Assembly (NCBI GenBank): GCA_021234155.1
Contig: JAJEKV010000142.1
Coordinates: 124,001-188,000 of the forward strand
DNA length: 64,000 bases
DNA from: Isoetes taiwanensis
Taxonomy: Eukaryota; Streptophyta; Lycopodiopsida; Isoetales; Isoetaceae
Direction of reading: 5' to 3'
This document shows, in pieces, positions 12,787-25,979 of this stretch. The position numbers and the translations under genes were made by a program. Within the stretch, counting starts at the first letter, position 1; every line of letters starts with the position of its first letter. Below the pieces are notes generated by a model. The model had not been told where the DNA came from, ran no database searches, and saw only the letters and a program-made list of their open reading frames with translations.

Positions 12787-14050
12787 TTCACCAAGGACAT
12801 ACTTTTGTATACTTAAATGCCTAATTCATAACCATTTGCAAAAGTTTCATTTTTTGCAAATTTATCCAACCACAAAATCAACCACATGTATCTATTCAAA
12901 CTTCATAATGTATGGCAATGCATAACAATTTTGAATACTCATCCCTATCTATCGGCATCACTAATGGTTCAATAGCCAAAGCTCCTATTCCATATGTGCT
13001 AAATAATAGTTATTCAAGTCATCGGGAGACACCCTACTAGACAAAAAAAGTAGCATTTACCAATTATAATGCAAAAAAAAAAACCCATCAATGCCTAGCC
13101 TTTTTTACCTCGGTTAACTAGCAGGAGCATCTGCAAGGTCAATCCCTATGGTAGTATTATTTGCCCAAACTAAGACCAAAGTCCATGTTGGCATTTGTAA
13201 CCCCAAATTTGTGTATTTACCTCATATGCATAATCATAGTCTACAACTCTAAAGCAGTAAGCATATCAAGCCAAAACTTCCAACAATCATAAATGTATTG
13301 CTATCTTTTTGTTATATTACATACCCTTAGTATGTTTCATAAAGCCCTCGCTATATTTCAATTAATCCGGCCTATTAAAATAATATCGTGTCCAAAGATG
13401 TATATGTAGTTTATTATAATGCAAAAGACTAAATACACCGGGCCATATGTGGTACTTATGTATCAAGTTTAATCTATTTTTATGCAACACATAAAACTCA
13501 GTCTTATAGTCAATATCAAGTGGTTTTAAATAAAATTCCATCATATCTTATTAAATGTGAACTTTGTCATTGACATGTATACCAAACAATTATTTTTTTT
13601 TCAAAAGGCCACACAGAAAAATATTCATAAAGATATAACCTTATCCATTACTCGTCGGCTTGTGTCATTTTTTACATTTTTTCATTCCCGTTCAATCTAG
13701 AATTTCAGAAAATCCAAGCTATAAAACATGATCTAAACTCGTAAATACATGTTACAAAAACTTCACAACTTAGTGCATATCCAGTTTATCATAAACATAC
13801 ATATCGGGACTAAGAGTATTTTCATGATCATAGATACCAAAGAATGCCTATTATTCAAAGATCCGGTTTTCATGGGAGAAAATCTAAATCCAAAATATAA
13901 AACAAATGGATCATGCTCCTTGCTTGTATCAATGTCATTACATCTTATCGACCGGTTCCTTCCTAAAGAGGGTAGATATTACTTGAACACGCCGATGTTT
14001 CTTCCTTCATATAATCTCAAACGTCCATCCTCAAGCTCTTAATCGAGAAA
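11493..14050. repeat. ~2.57-kb direct duplication, copy 2
   Basis: Tandem partner of 8921-11,492. Homology to copy 1 ends near 'gacaaaatagaag' (~14,073). Beyond that the sequence continues into the hairpin module and the region shared with 21-22.7 kb. Confidence 0.75.
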
Positions 14051-15692
14051 AAGCAAAAAGCGACAAAATAGAAGAGACACCAAGCACCGCGCCCAATCAA
14101 TACCTTTTAGCTTCGAAAGGGTAAGAGGCAAGGGCAAAAGGTACCTGGTTTCTCGGTTCTTCACCGTCACCATTTGTAACCTTTTTCGGCTCCTTACCAA
14201 ACAAAAAACTTGAGAATGGATAGAATAAGAAGTTAAATCTATAAAGCAAATAAATTCACGTTTTAAAGCACGTTAACTTTACAAAATCATGTACATAGAG
14301 AGGCAATCCAACAAAACCACAAGATATATTCTACGATGAGTAGTATTAACTATCCTAATTCCTTTTCCAAATATTGCAAGACCTGCCTTTATTTCATTTG
14401 GTCGCAATCCATTTCGAAAACATATTAAATGACATTACGCATCTAGGACTATAATCATCTTGTTCATCATCGACTCATTGTCCGATTTATAGTTGTATGC
14501 ATGAGAGCCTTTTGAGGAAGATCCACCCTGCTTATTCCCTCCATGCTTAGCAAAATTGGCATCATTTTTCTTGGAATTACACCCCGCTCTTCTTGTAAAG
14601 GCGTTTTTTGCTAATAGCATTTCTCGATATGTATCTCATCCATTTCACAAGCCCGGATCCCGAATGGATAGATAATACCGGTTCGTCTTCTATCAAGTGA
14701 CAATCCTAATCTCGAACTCTGCGAGGCGCCACATCCTGAGTTAAAAATCATACCCATACATGTTTCAAACCCTTAGAATTCTTGGTGGGAAAAGGTAACG
14801 ACCAATTATCCACAATGCCTCACGTCGCCACATCCGGCATGTGAAAGATATCCAATATGGCCAGATATTCGCATTAAAGGCTACCATAAACTTATTTTCC
14901 TAAAGTAAAACTTGCCTTGTGCGGAAAGATATCCGAAAGCAACCGCCAGTATCCAAGGCCTAAAGGAAAAGATAAATCCTTATCTTGTGCCGAAGATTAT
15001 GCCCAACAAAATTTACCCACATGTCAAGTCCAACTTTAGAGCATTCAAAGATTCGATGGGTAGCTCCGTGTTGCATGCCAGATCAAGTTTTCGGGCCCAT
15101 TTTTTCCTTTTGCAGATCGACGGACTTAGGTAAACGGCAGTAGAAAAAGGGTCCCTAAAAAGTGTAGTTATAATATGCATATGCAACACCATATATTACA
15201 ATACACAATTAAAGTGTAGACCCTAGGTCTTATGTACATAATGGAGATAATGTTTTCCGTACCTTAAAATCGTACAAATATATATGACATGGAGCAAGGC
15301 ATATAGACAAACCCCCTCATGTATGTAGCTTATGTTGTACCAAACGTTTAAGTAATTTTGGAGCATCACAATATACCCGCTTCATCGCTCTCGGCTTAAC
15401 AAACAACCTTTAGGATGTGTTTATTACGTAATATCTATTCACGAAGCTTTATAGACATTTATATGTTTAAGATCCATTAAATTCACCTTTTATTCTACAA
15501 GTATATGCATCATGATCGTGATACTTTTACCGCATTTTACAAAAACCTTTTTTCCACTGATACAAATTAATCTCGTATTTGAAAAAATATAAAGCCGTAA
15601 AACTTTTGTTCCCATGAACATTTTCACAAACAAGTGTTCTAAAAGCCAAACCTCGAAAAGTGTCTAAATTTAAAGTAACATATTTATTTTTT
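13083..15692. repeat. ~2.6-kb duplicated module, copy 1
   Basis: Colinear with 20,100-22,680 and ending at an A-run in both places. This copy is the more corrupted one: differences cluster at CAG/CTG sites (for example 'gtccgattt' at ~14,480 against 'gtctgattt' at ~21,483). It includes a broken version of the minus-strand frame at 21,443-21,754, of which 14,435-14,620 is the remnant. Confidence 0.8.
14074..14171 (-). other. covarying hairpin module, corrupted copy
   Basis: Equivalent of the 21,075-21,179 copy within the duplicated 2.6-kb module. The loop blocks and the GAGAAACC-type helix are recognisable, but several CAG/CTG positions are altered, so the helix is imperfect here. Confidence 0.5.
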
Positions 15693-15929
15693 TAAAAAAC
15701 CTACCACCAACCGTAGGAAATGAAAGGCCCCATTAAATTTTTATGCCATGAAAATAGGGAGGGTGACCCCCTACCTTTTCACGCCAGGGGTCCATCCCTG
15801 CATCCTATTAGTAAATTAACCCACCATAATAAAAACAAAAGTATGCAAAGATCTTTACACATACCTCTTATGTTTTTGTTGAAATTTCTCAGACGATCTT
15901 TGGCATCATAAGGTATCCCGAAAGTGTGT

Positions 15930-17990
15930 AATCGGACATATTTGATGACCGCTTCTTATGCCTCCCTTTGTCGGGGTTTAAAACCATTATCACAAATCTT
16001 TTCTATCGGGCTTTAATATCGGGCCTGCCTGGCCAATAGGTCCGAATTTACATACATATATGGGAGTACCAAGGAAATAATCGCCATTTCTAGCTTGATG
16101 ATATGGTCTACAAATTTATCCGCATGGATGAATTTCGGTTTAAAAGGAAGTATATCCTCTTATCATATCTCATCTAGGTCCTATAGATACCATTAGTCCT
16201 TATAATCCTCAATAGTCATATTGAGAAAAATTAGCTTTACATCCATGACTACATCATCACCTGAGCCATTATAGTCGCTTAAAACTGCTTCCTTCGACAC
16301 CTAAATATCTCATGTCATAAATGCTTATCCCAAAACCCCCACACCTAAAGGCATTTCTTTTGAGATAATTTTCTGATATTAGGGACATGCTTACAAAGAA
16401 ATGTGTCGTCAATGTATCTAAAAGTATGTCTAAATTTGCACACTTCATCATAACGCCTCGACCGCTAAATTTTTGATAAATATCATCTCAAACCATGCAA
16501 GATACAAATTACACCAACTAGGACTACAAAAGTAAATCCCATAGGAATACCACTAATTTGTTTCCAAGTCCTCGTTCCCATGATAATGTGACTTTTTAGC
16601 CAAGAGCCAATGATTGGTTTTAATAAAAGTATTTCTCATTCCATTCTAGACCAAAGATTTACCTTTGGGTTCAAGCTTAAACCATTTGATCAGATATTTG
16701 TAATATTAGACTTCTTGATCCACATTTCATTCTTATGATGTTTGATCTTCATTTGTTTCCAAGCAGCCTTCTATGACTAGTTCAATGATATGTATACCGG
16801 CCACCAAGCAAAGGAATGTTCTCATAGCATTTAGTGATGTCCGCCACATACACTTCATGTATTTTGGGAGGAAGATTAATAATCACATCATATATGGAAT
16901 TAATAACCCAACTTGAGTTGATCTTTCCCGAAACAAAGTGCATAATTTTAGCACACATCATTTTGGAGATCTCGTGCCACGCATCTGTAATATCATTGAG
17001 CCCAAAGTAGCATTAATTTGAGCTATTTCGAGTAAATGGTACCATGTGCATTGGTAATCCACCTATAGTCACATTTATGGGCCTTGAATATGCCCAAAAG
17101 ATACGTAGTAGTTTTTCAGGATTCAAAAAAGGTCAAGCTCAATCAGTGTCCTGAATTTCTGTTTTTGAGCTTGTCCTGATTATGACTTGGGATGTGTATA
17201 TCTCTTTGAAAATCAGAACTACCAAGTCTTTCTAAAGCCATGAGTCTAATATGTAGAGGGCGTGATAAATGACGGGTTGTTAGTGGCTTTGTCAACCCCG
17301 TGCATATGAAAAGATTTCAACAAGCCATTCCAAATTACTTGTAGTTAACTGGATCATTGAAAATAAACTTTCTCGCTATTTTCTCGCTTTGAAAGCATTG
17401 GTGATGCTCCCGATATATTTTTCCATACTTTGGTTTTGAAATCAGCTTTTTCCCTCTTCAGGAATATTGGGGTATAAGTATTTGTGTATATCAAAAGAAA
17501 GTATCACACATGTCACTAATATCAAGCTTTCCGAGCATTCAGTCCAAAGATCCTATTAGGAATATGATTCAAACCTTTTGAATTGGTTCCGCAGGAAATT
17601 TACTGATAATACCAAGGTTTGTGGTGCGCATATGCCCTATTTTAATGTCAATAAAATTCTTCAGTTGGGGTTGTTACAAGGGCAAGGGACTCGATTTTTG
17701 TGCAAAAGTATTGTATGGTTTATAGACCATATCATTTAGATTTTCCACATACTTCCATCCAAACATCGTGGTTACTCATCATTTGTCTGCCCACTTTACA
17801 CCTAAAACATTCCAGGGCAATCCGGTATGCGATTTGAGGGACACATATGCTATCTTGGATTTTTGATAAAAATGTACAATGTATAACTTTCATCTTCGTT
17901 TTGGCATTTTCCTCGCCTTTTATGTCGCCTACCCCTCGCCAGCCTACGCTGATGAATTTAAGTTTCTGTAAATAAACACCTATCTAATGT
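15930..17990 (-). pseudogene. Penelope-like reverse transcriptase, degenerate copy
   Basis: Minus-strand translation in shifting frames matches the RT at 59.65-61.74 kb. WVINSIYDVIINLPPKIHEV (~16,850-16,910) corresponds to the DSIYEVMLNLPNKIHN segment, YENIPLLGG lies near 16,805, and the diagnostic SGIPMGF box is at 16,534-16,551 (IPMG codons 16,537-16,548). Stops and frameshifts are frequent throughout. It lies about 450 bp downstream, on the same strand, of an ORF1 relative at 18.4-19.9 kb, so the two form one element. No GIY-YIG endonuclease was recognised. Confidence 0.75.
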
Positions 17991-18437
17991 CATATTTATA
18001 CAAAGAGTCCATATACTATAGGAGAGGTGGACGTTGAGATATAATAGGCATTTATTTTCTAATGTGGATAAACCAATCCAATGCACTTTATGTAAACAAA
18101 ATGTAGTCTCCCCACCATTAAAACTTATAGTAAATTGGTTTAGATTAAACACATACCTCTATTATAGTAGGCTCACAACAGTCATTCTTTAAAAAAATCA
18201 GCCATTCCAGCGCAAATCCAATGGAATTCTGCAACAAAACATTTTGTATAGTCACTTATGCTGCTGTAGTACTGCATAAGATAAACCTTTGCCACACTTG
18301 GTCAAAGTATCTAGTGAAGTGTTGTAAGCCGAGTGGCAATAAATTTTGGTACTTTAGTTTTACTTTGAAAACATCGTCATTTTTTAATCTTAAGAAACAA
18401 CCATAGACTGTAAAAAAACGTATAGTTATAATGTACC

Positions 18438-19915
18438 TTATGTATCATGTGTAAACTTGAGTGCCTGTCCACCAGTGTAATCTTTCTTATCTGTTTTGTC
18501 ATCATGGGATTTAGTGACAGAATATCCAGCAGGGATTTGTGTCCCAATATATTCCACAGATGTATTGTCAGACTCAGTAGGTGCAGATTTGGTAGGTGCC
18601 ATAGTAATACGTGGTGGTCTTGTCACTCGGCCTTGTTCACCAGCCGAGTGGCTAGTGGTGCTATTCCATGACTGCCTTCTAGTATTGTAGCTGCTAGCAT
18701 TGTCATTGCCCTTCAGGAATGAGATGGGTTTTATTGTTTTTTCGCAAATATCAACCATTTTGCACTTAGGTAGGTTTAATTTCAGATCAGACCAAGGATC
18801 GGCAGCCAGCTTCATGGTCATAATGATTAGTGTATCTCTGACTTCTAGGTATGAGAGATAAGCCATAATACTTGTCTTTAGGTTAGATTTCAGAAAGTTT
18901 CTGAAAGCAACCATTTGACCTGCTATAGATAACCCCGGATATAGCACGTCCAGGTTATTAAATAAGTACCAAATCGCATGGTCAAACCATGTCATATTAT
19001 CCCTGCAGCCTTCCTTTTTTCCTTTACCCCTATCTTCACAAATACACTTAATGAATGGGCACATCGTTCTCCAAATTCTTTTCAGATAGAAATCATCACG
19101 TACAATCGTCGGATATGCCATATGGCCCTTCTGGCTGATGTACATGGAAGAGTCAATGTTGCATGTCTTGTCGAAGAATTGTGTATCAATACACATCTTA
19201 ATTTCATCCTTATTGACAAATTTCTCCATCTTTTATAAAATAATACTAGCAGCAGCTAGTTGGTCAGTCGAGATGTTCCCAAGAATGAACGCCCCAAAAT
19301 TTTTGGATCTCCAGATATCTTGATTGTAGAGAAAAGCATGGTTTTCTACCAATCTAATGGGTATAACAGGAAACTTAAGACAGTTATGTAGAGTGAAGTC
19401 AAAGTTACCACCATCATCAAGTTCAGTAATCTTGTTATCCATTTGCATGGTGATTTTGTCTTGTTCCGATAGAAGATTGTCACCAAACGGATCTTCATCT
19501 TCTTCAATACGTTCATCAAATATCAAAGGCTTTTCCCCTTTCTTCTTGATTTTATTGGCTGCATCCAAGGCTTTTAGGCCAATAAAAAATTGCTTTCTAC
19601 AGGCCTCTTCCTCCTCAGTCCAGTGAAATATCTTGTCGGGTAGTGAGTCATAAATAGAATTAATGACTAGAAATATGCTGTCCCAATTATCCCCAGCCTT
19701 ATTGATCCGAGGTGCCACCGAAATCCATTCACTGAAGCCCAAATGTGCAATTATAGAAAACTCATATGTCTTTCTGGCATTTTCACGTTGCAGGATATAT
19801 TCATGTGCCTTGATGTCCCTTATACAACCTAGTACAGTCTGGGCAGCATAACTGGGGCACTCAATTTTGATGCTACTGTAGCCAAGGTCAGCTAGGTCTT
19901 TTTTCCATGTTGGTA
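18438..19915 (-). pseudogene. ORF1 of the two-ORF Penelope-like element, one in-frame stop
   Basis: Open on the minus strand from about 19,915 to 18,438 apart from one TAA near 19,230, which splits it into two frames. It aligns along its length with the ORF1 at 62,205-63,711. Shared blocks in order are LADLGY, HLGFS.W, TLHNCL.FP, IWRS.N, FDK.C, HMA.P.I.R..YL.RIWR, TWFD.AIW and VMA.L.YL.VRD. The sequences are diverged and not a recent duplicate, so conservation of these blocks points to a real protein. I do not recognise the family; its position upstream of an RT suggests an ORF1-type accessory protein. Confidence 0.7.
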
Positions 19916-21074
19916 AAACTAGTGGAATCTGTACTTCTCTTTCCTGGCATAAAATATAGTAATGTACCAGTTAAAGGTGAAAGGATACAAAATGCATCTA
20001 GAATGGAGAGCAGTATTAATATTAACACATATGAGTTAAATATCAAAATTTGGGATACAAAAGTCACTGGTAAGACCAATGAACAGAAGTATCTAAAAAA
20101 ACCCAGTCACAGCTAGCCTTAACCTCAGTCAACTAGCAGGAGCATCTACCAAGGTCAATCCCTATGGTAGTATTATCTGCCCAAACTAAGACCAAAGTCC
20201 ATGTTGGCATTTGTAACCCCAAATTTGTGTATTTACCTCATATGCATAATCATAGTCTACAACTCTAAAAACAGTAAGCATATCAAGCCAAAACTTCCAA
20301 CAATCATAAATGTATTGCTATCTTTTGTTATATTACATACCCTTAGTATGTTTCATAAAGATATTTCACTAAATCGCTTCTATTAAAATAATCGGCCCCA
20401 AAGATGTATATGTAGTTATTATAATGCAAAGACTAAATACACTACCATATGTGGTATTTATGTATCAAGTTTAATCTATTTTTATGCAACACATAAAAAC
20501 TCAGTCTTATAGTCAATATCAAGTGGTTTTAACAAAAATTCCATCATATCTTATTAAATGTGAACTTTGTCATTGACATGTATACCAAACAATTACATTT
20601 TTCAAAAAGGCCAGCAGAAAATATTCATAAAGATATAACCTTATCCATTACTCAGTGCTGCTTATCATTTTTTCATTTTTCATTCCTATTCAACTGTTAT
20701 ACCATCATAAATATCCACGTTTTAAAGCATATGATCTAAACTCGAAATTACATGTTTCATAATGACACAATTTTGTGCACATCCTGTTTATCAAAAACAT
20801 AAATATTCTGGACTAGGAGTATGTTCATGATCATAGCTACCAAAGCAAATGCCTATTCAGCATCAGTTTTTCATGGGAGAAAATCTAAATCCAAAATATA
20901 AAACAGTGGATCATGCTCACTGTTTGTATCAATGTCATTACTTCCTATCGATCAGTTCCTTCCTAAAGAGGGTAGATATTACTTGAACACTTCGATGATT
21001 CTTCCTTCATATAATCTCAAACGTCCATCCTCAAGCCCTTAATCCAGAAAAAGCAAAAAAAGCGACAAATAGAA

Positions 21075-21179
21075 GAGAAACCAAGTACCTGCAGCCAATC
21101 AATACACTGTTAGCCTGAAAAGGGTAAGAGTGCAAGGGCCAAAAGGTACAATTTGGTTTCTCGTTTTTCACCGGTCACC
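21075..21179 (-). other. covarying hairpin module, best-paired copy
   Basis: On the minus strand GAGAAACCAA (21,153-21,162) pairs perfectly with TTGGTTTCTC (21,075-21,084), ten pairs. After a 3-nt ATT bulge, GTACC (21,145-21,149) pairs with GGTAC (21,085-21,089). The loop carries CCTTTTGGCCCTTGC, TTACC, GCTAAC and TTGGCTGCAG. The 5' flank GGTGACCGGTGAAAAAC is a variant of GGTGAAGGGCGATAAGCC. Confidence 0.6.
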
Positions 21180-21442
21180 ATTTGTAACCTTTTCGCTCCT
21201 TACCAAACAAAAAACTTGAGAATTGATAGAATAAGAAGTTAAATCTATAAAGCAAATAAATTCACAGCTTAAAGCCTGTTAACTTTTACAAAATCATGTA
21301 CATAGAGAGGCAATCCAACAAAACCACAAGATATATTCTACCAGTAGTATTAACTATCCTAATTCCTTTCCAAATATTGCAAGACTGTCTTAGCTTCATT
21401 TGGCTGCAATCCATTTCAGAAAACATATTAAATAGACATGCA

Positions 21443-21754
21443 TCAGACCTGATAATCATCTTGTTCATCATCAGACTCATTGTCTGATTTATAGTTGTAT
21501 GCAGAGCCTTTTGAGGAAGATCCACCCTGTTTATTCCCTCCATGCTTAGCAAATTTGGCATCATTTTTCTTGGAATTACACCCCTGTTCTTCTTGTAAAG
21601 GGCGTTTTTGCCCAATAGCATTTCTGATATGTATCTCATCCATTTCACAAGGCAGATCCTGAATGGATAGATAATACAGTTCGTCTTCTATCAAGTGACA
21701 ATCCGAATCTGAACTCACAGAGCCGCCATCTGAGTTAAAATCATACCCATACAT
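21443..21754 (-). CDS. acidic/Ser-rich hypothetical protein or exon
   Basis: A 103-codon minus-strand frame with composition unlike random sequence: an acidic Ser/Asp start (SDGGSVSSDSD), a central hydrophobic helix-like part, a Lys/Gly/Ser-rich stretch (KHGGNKQGGSSSKG) and an acidic tail (SDNESDDEQDD). The frame runs into a possible splice donor (CAG|GTCTGA) near 21,445, so it may be an exon. A hairpin module lies ~265 bp downstream on the same strand. The duplicate at 14.4-14.6 kb is frame-broken at CAG/CTG sites. Family not recognised. Confidence 0.4.
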   Translation of the reverse strand: MYGYDFNSDGGSVSSDSDCHLIEDELYYLSIQDLPCEMDEIHIRNAIGQKRPLQEEQGCNSKKNDAKFAKHGGNKQGGSSSKGSAYNYKSDNESDDEQDDYQV

Positions 21755-22676
21755 GTTTCAAACCCTTAGAATTCTTGGTGGGAAAAGGTACTGACAGAGT
21801 ATCCACAATGCCTGGTGCTGCCATATCCGGCATGTGAAAGATATCCAATATGGCCAGTATATTCGCATTAAAGGCTACCATAAAACTTATTTTCCTAAAG
21901 TAAAAACTTGCCTTGTGCCAGAAGATATAGTCTGAGCAACCGCCATATCCAAGGCCTAAAGGAAAAGATAAATCCGGTATCTTGTGCTAGAAGATTATGC
22001 CAGCAAAATTTACAGCCACATGTCAAGTCCATGTGCTTAGAGCATTCAGCATTCGATGGGTAGCTCCAGGTCGCACGCGTATCAAGTTTCGCTCCATTTT
22101 TCCTTTTGCAGATCGACTGGACTTAGGGTAAACGGCAGTAGAAAAAATTCCGGGTCCCTAAAAGTGTAGTTATAATATGCATATGCAACACCATATATTA
22201 CAATACACAATTAAAGTGTAGACCCTAGGTCTTATGTACATGTGGAGATAATGTTTTTCACGATCTTAAAATCGTACAAATATATGACATGGAGCAAGGC
22301 ATAGACAAACCTCATGTATGTAGCTTATGTTGTACCAAAGTTTAAGTAATTCTTGGAGCATCACAATATACCCGCCATCGCGGTCAAATTTTAACAAAAA
22401 ATTTTAGGATGTGTTCATTACAGAATATCTATTCACGAGCTTTATAGACATTTATATGTTTAAGATCCAAATTCACCTTTATTCTACAAGTATATGTGCA
22501 TCATGATCAGATACTTTACCAGATTTTTACAGTAAAAACCTTTTTTCCACTGGATACAAATTAATCTCGTATTTGGAAAAATATAAAGCCAGAAAACTTT
22601 GTTCCCATGAACATTTTCACAAACAGTGTTCTAAAAGCCAAACCTGAGTGTCTAAATTTAAAGTAACATATTTATT

Positions 22677-22680
<4 letters not shown>

Positions 22681-22718
<38 letters not shown>
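22681..22718. repeat. (A)38 tract
   Basis: A pure A-run marking the junction between the 20.1-22.68 kb module and a diverged related module. Its length in an assembly is unreliable. Confidence 0.9.
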
Positions 22719-22721
<3 letters not shown>

Positions 22722-23830
22722 AGTCCACACTAGTCTTAGCAAAAGCCCACTAGCCATGACATCTGCTATGGTCAATCCCATAAGCAGTATTATCAGCCCA
22801 TACCCGGATCTAAATCCATGATGGCACTTACTTTCATAGGACACTAAACATTAAATCAATAACATCAGACAAAGCCAATGCAAACCAAGTACCATAGTAG
22901 GACAATTGGACCCTTGACTGGTCCATTGATCTAGCACATAGTTTAGACATAGAATGAAATCTATAATCATATATCAATCCCTAAGGGGGGCAGGTTAAGG
23001 TTATGCTGTATTCATAATTCTTATAAGTCTGCAGTTATGGAGACAACCCAGTCGAATACACACAAAATACTGTCATATGTGAAGCTCAATATATGAAGTA
23101 TTAAATACAGGGACAATAATCATCATTGCTGCAGCTTAGCAGATTATGAAGTTCATACTAGACTTGAATTTAGATTAGTTAATATTGATCAATTAAGTGG
23201 TGTACAATACATCCGTTAACCCCAAGCCTAAAGAAATATATTGTAACTGAATCATCAGCAACTACCTCAAGACTATGTCAAAGTAGATGGCCTAGATCAT
23301 ATTATCAGCAATAAACCATGAGTGCAATATTTCCAGCCAATATATTTAAGACTTTGTAATGTAGATATAGGCCCAATGGTTTGCATAAACTCGGACCTAA
23401 AATAGAAGAGGCATGCCACATAAACCTTATAGTTCAAGGTGAAAACAGCAGCAGTACCTTATAACTTCAAGAACAAGTATACTAAATACGTTCATCTTAA
23501 GATTATAGTAGCAGTTTTAAACAACAGTAGTAAAACATGGAAATCAGCAAGTCTTAGAAGATGTAATCTGCCAGGACAGTCATGAGCATCTTCCCTTTTC
23601 ATATTAACTAGTTGAGGTCGTCCCAAATGAGAAAATTCCGGGTAGTTAACAGAAGCCAGCGCCCGATTTAGCCAGAACAGAACTTGAAAGCAAAAAAAGC
23701 CACAATAAGAGGAGAAACCGGTACCTGCAGCCAACCAACACAACATTAGCATATTTATGGTAATGAGTGAGGGGCCAAAAGGTATTTCTCAGCTTATCGC
23801 TGGTCACCTATTGTAGTCCTTTTTACCCCA
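22719..23830 (-). repeat. diverged relative of the 20.1-22.7 kb module
   Basis: After the A-run the sequence resembles the start of the other modules: 'acatctgctatggtcaatccc' matches 'gcatctaccaaggtcaatccc', followed by a similar 'agtattatc.gccca' block. It ends at a hairpin module (23,712-23,808). Similarity is patchy, so this is an older family member. The family therefore has A/T-run, 'ggtcaatccc' block and hairpin in fixed order. Confidence 0.5.
23712..23808 (-). other. covarying hairpin module
   Basis: Minus strand: GAGAAA pairs with TTTCTC and TACC with GGTA. This is the weakest helix of the set, about ten pairs in two parts. The loop blocks TTTTGGCCCC, TTACCAT, TGCTAATG and TTGGTTGGCTGCAGGTA are typical, and the 5' flank is GGTGACCAGCGATAAGC. 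Confidence 0.5.
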
Positions 23831-24764
23831 AATTCATTCTTAGCTAAATAAAACCATAAGTACATTGTAGATACTTAAACAACACCAGAACTAGCATTTT
23901 AAGCACATCAGCATAAGCTAGTAGTCCATTGAATGCAGGCATGAAGAATCAATTTATAATATGGTACTCATATGTATAAGTCAAAGAATGCAGCAGAATT
24001 GCATCAAACTTGCACTAAGTATCATAATGCATTCGGCTATTTTAACCTGTGATTCTGTATCGACATCCTAGATAGATGTTATGTATGCAAGAAATAGTAC
24101 AGAGCAAGATCTAAACTATAACTCATAAATATTCAGATCAATCAAACCTGAACATCTTCAAAATCATATTCAAAAAGGGTAGCATTTATTCCCACCGATT
24201 CTATTGTATACCCTAAGTTAGGCATGCAGTCCTACAGTCCATATACCAACTCCATCAAATCCATAGACTTTCAGGAAGGATCTCTGAGTTTATACTATAA
24301 GCTGTGTACAAGAATTAAGTCTAACCACTAGCTTATGTGGTCGTCAAAGGACTATTGTCAGATAATCTAACCTTAACCAGCAGCCATTGTGCCAGGATTT
24401 GATGTATCACACTGATTCGGCATCCTCCAATGCAGCTAGCCATAGCCTAGTAGCCGTGGACCAGCTTCGGCTCGTGTAGAGTGTCAATACAGCGCCGGAA
24501 GGAGGTACCCTAAAATCAAGCTATTGCAGTATATGAAAAGTATTGTAAAATCAATGGTATTACCCTGGTACGTATCCCATGGAGGGGTATATCCATTACC
24601 AAGTCCTATAGCATGGTGCCATGATGCATATAGTCACATTGTAACAACTATAAGTCATTTTAATCATCAGGAAGGAAGGAAGGAAGGAAGGAGGATAAGG
24701 ATGCAGATGTTACCTATGTTGTCAAGGTACTCATATTACTACCTATCTAAAAGATAAGTATTAT
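23831..24764. other. anonymous sequence with a (GGAA)n tract
   Basis: No gene seen. A short (GGAA)4-5 microsatellite lies at about 24,670-24,692. Confidence 0.4.
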
Positions 24765-24967
24765 AAAAAAAAAAAAAAAAAAAAAAACAACCTCAATAAG
24801 TGTTTAAGTAAAACTTCTTATATATGGCTATTGATGTTGGATGCACTATTGCATTATATAAGTCATTCATTTCGTGCAGGAACTTGGCTACACATGTCTA
24901 GAAAGAAGAGCAAGCATGGTGCTAAGTCCCACAAGATGTGTCAATTTAATATTTTGCAACAATTTTT

Positions 24968-25248
24968 TTTTTTTTGAAGAACGTGTTTTACTTCATATTA
25001 TACACTCAAAATATTACAAAGTACTTCCAGAAGTAAGAAATATCCCTGAAGCATCAATCACTTTTAGATGATCACTCCATATTGGAAATTTAATACGATC
25101 AGGCCAATTGGAGATCTGAAAGCAATTATACAACTTCTTACGAATTTCTTGAAGTACCACCTGAGAAGAAATATGTTTATCATTAAAGACCTTTCTTCGC
25201 CTTCGCTTCCATACACTCCATATTAGCCAAGACTTTGCCATGTGAAAT
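24968..25248 (-). mobile_element. 5'-truncated L1-type LINE 3' end
   Basis: Minus-strand frame 25,286-25,014 contains WLIWSVWKRRRRKVFND, the tryptophan/arginine-rich motif at the C-terminus of plant L1 reverse transcriptases. A poly(A) tail appears as the T-run at 24,968. The insertion is flanked by the 12-bp direct repeat GCAACAATTTTT (24,956-24,967 and 25,249-25,260). The same insertion is at 37,002-37,283, and an empty site lies at 40,656-40,667. Confidence 0.85.
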
Positions 25249-25927
25249 GCAACAATTTTTGGAACAACTTGCATAGCATTTTGCACGCTTCAAAGTTTTG
25301 TCTCTATAGAAGCAGGTCCATAACACTGAGACTAATTGACCATCAATGGTGTATTTGTTATACTTCTCGTGTATTTGTTATACTTCTCTTTAAAACCCTT
25401 GAAAATTCTTGAAAATCCTTAAAAATCCTTAAAAAACCTTAGCCTGTAGTTTTTTTTATCCAAATATATGATATTCTTGAACATATTTATCTTTATATAT
25501 GAAATTCTTAAATTTCTTAATCTCTTTAATGATGTTTTTCTCAACTTTCTTAAGAATAGAATAGAATAGAATAGTTTTTAAGAGATGCATGGCAAAAACT
25601 GCTATGATATCTTTGTACTTGAATTTAATAGTTTCTAATAGCAGCATAAACTTCTGATTACTTGTTGGCATGCTAAGTCTTGTAACTTGTAGCAAAAATG
25701 TGCATTTTAACAGTAGAAAACATGTCCCATAATGCAGCGCAAAAAATGTGCAATTTTTTTATTTTTTATTTTTGGCCATACCAAATCATAAAAATCCTTT
25801 AAAAAACGTGAGGATTTGTATACAGGTACTTTAAAAATAAAAAATGGGTTTTTTAACAACATTGAGGTGGTGACCTAAGCTCAATGCATTTCAAATGCAC
25901 CTAGATTTCAAATGCATTTCAGATAAG

Positions 25928-25979
25928 GACGTCAATACTTACTCCTTTAACAATTGTTAAAGGAGTAAGTATTCACGTC
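25928..25979. repeat. 52-bp near-perfect palindrome
   Basis: Two 26-bp arms centred at 25,953/25,954 with one mismatch. Each arm reads ACGTC.AATACTTACTCC in one direction. In the palindrome arms (37,963-38,073 and 39,357-39,473) the centre has been rearranged with a (CTTCC)n tract and further inverted pieces. Confidence 0.9.

Larger units (their letters stand above)
20100..22680. repeat. ~2.6-kb duplicated module, copy 2
   Basis: Colinear with 13,083-15,692 but with most CAG/CTG sites intact. It starts after an A-run at ~20,094 and ends at a 38-base A-run. It contains the hairpin module (21,075-21,179) and an acidic minus-strand frame (21,443-21,754). Confidence 0.8.

Noticed and set aside
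18438-19742. Two separate genes at 18,438-19,229 and 19,233-19,742
   Set aside because: Alignment to the 62.2-63.7 kb ORF1 shows they are one protein split by a single in-frame stop.
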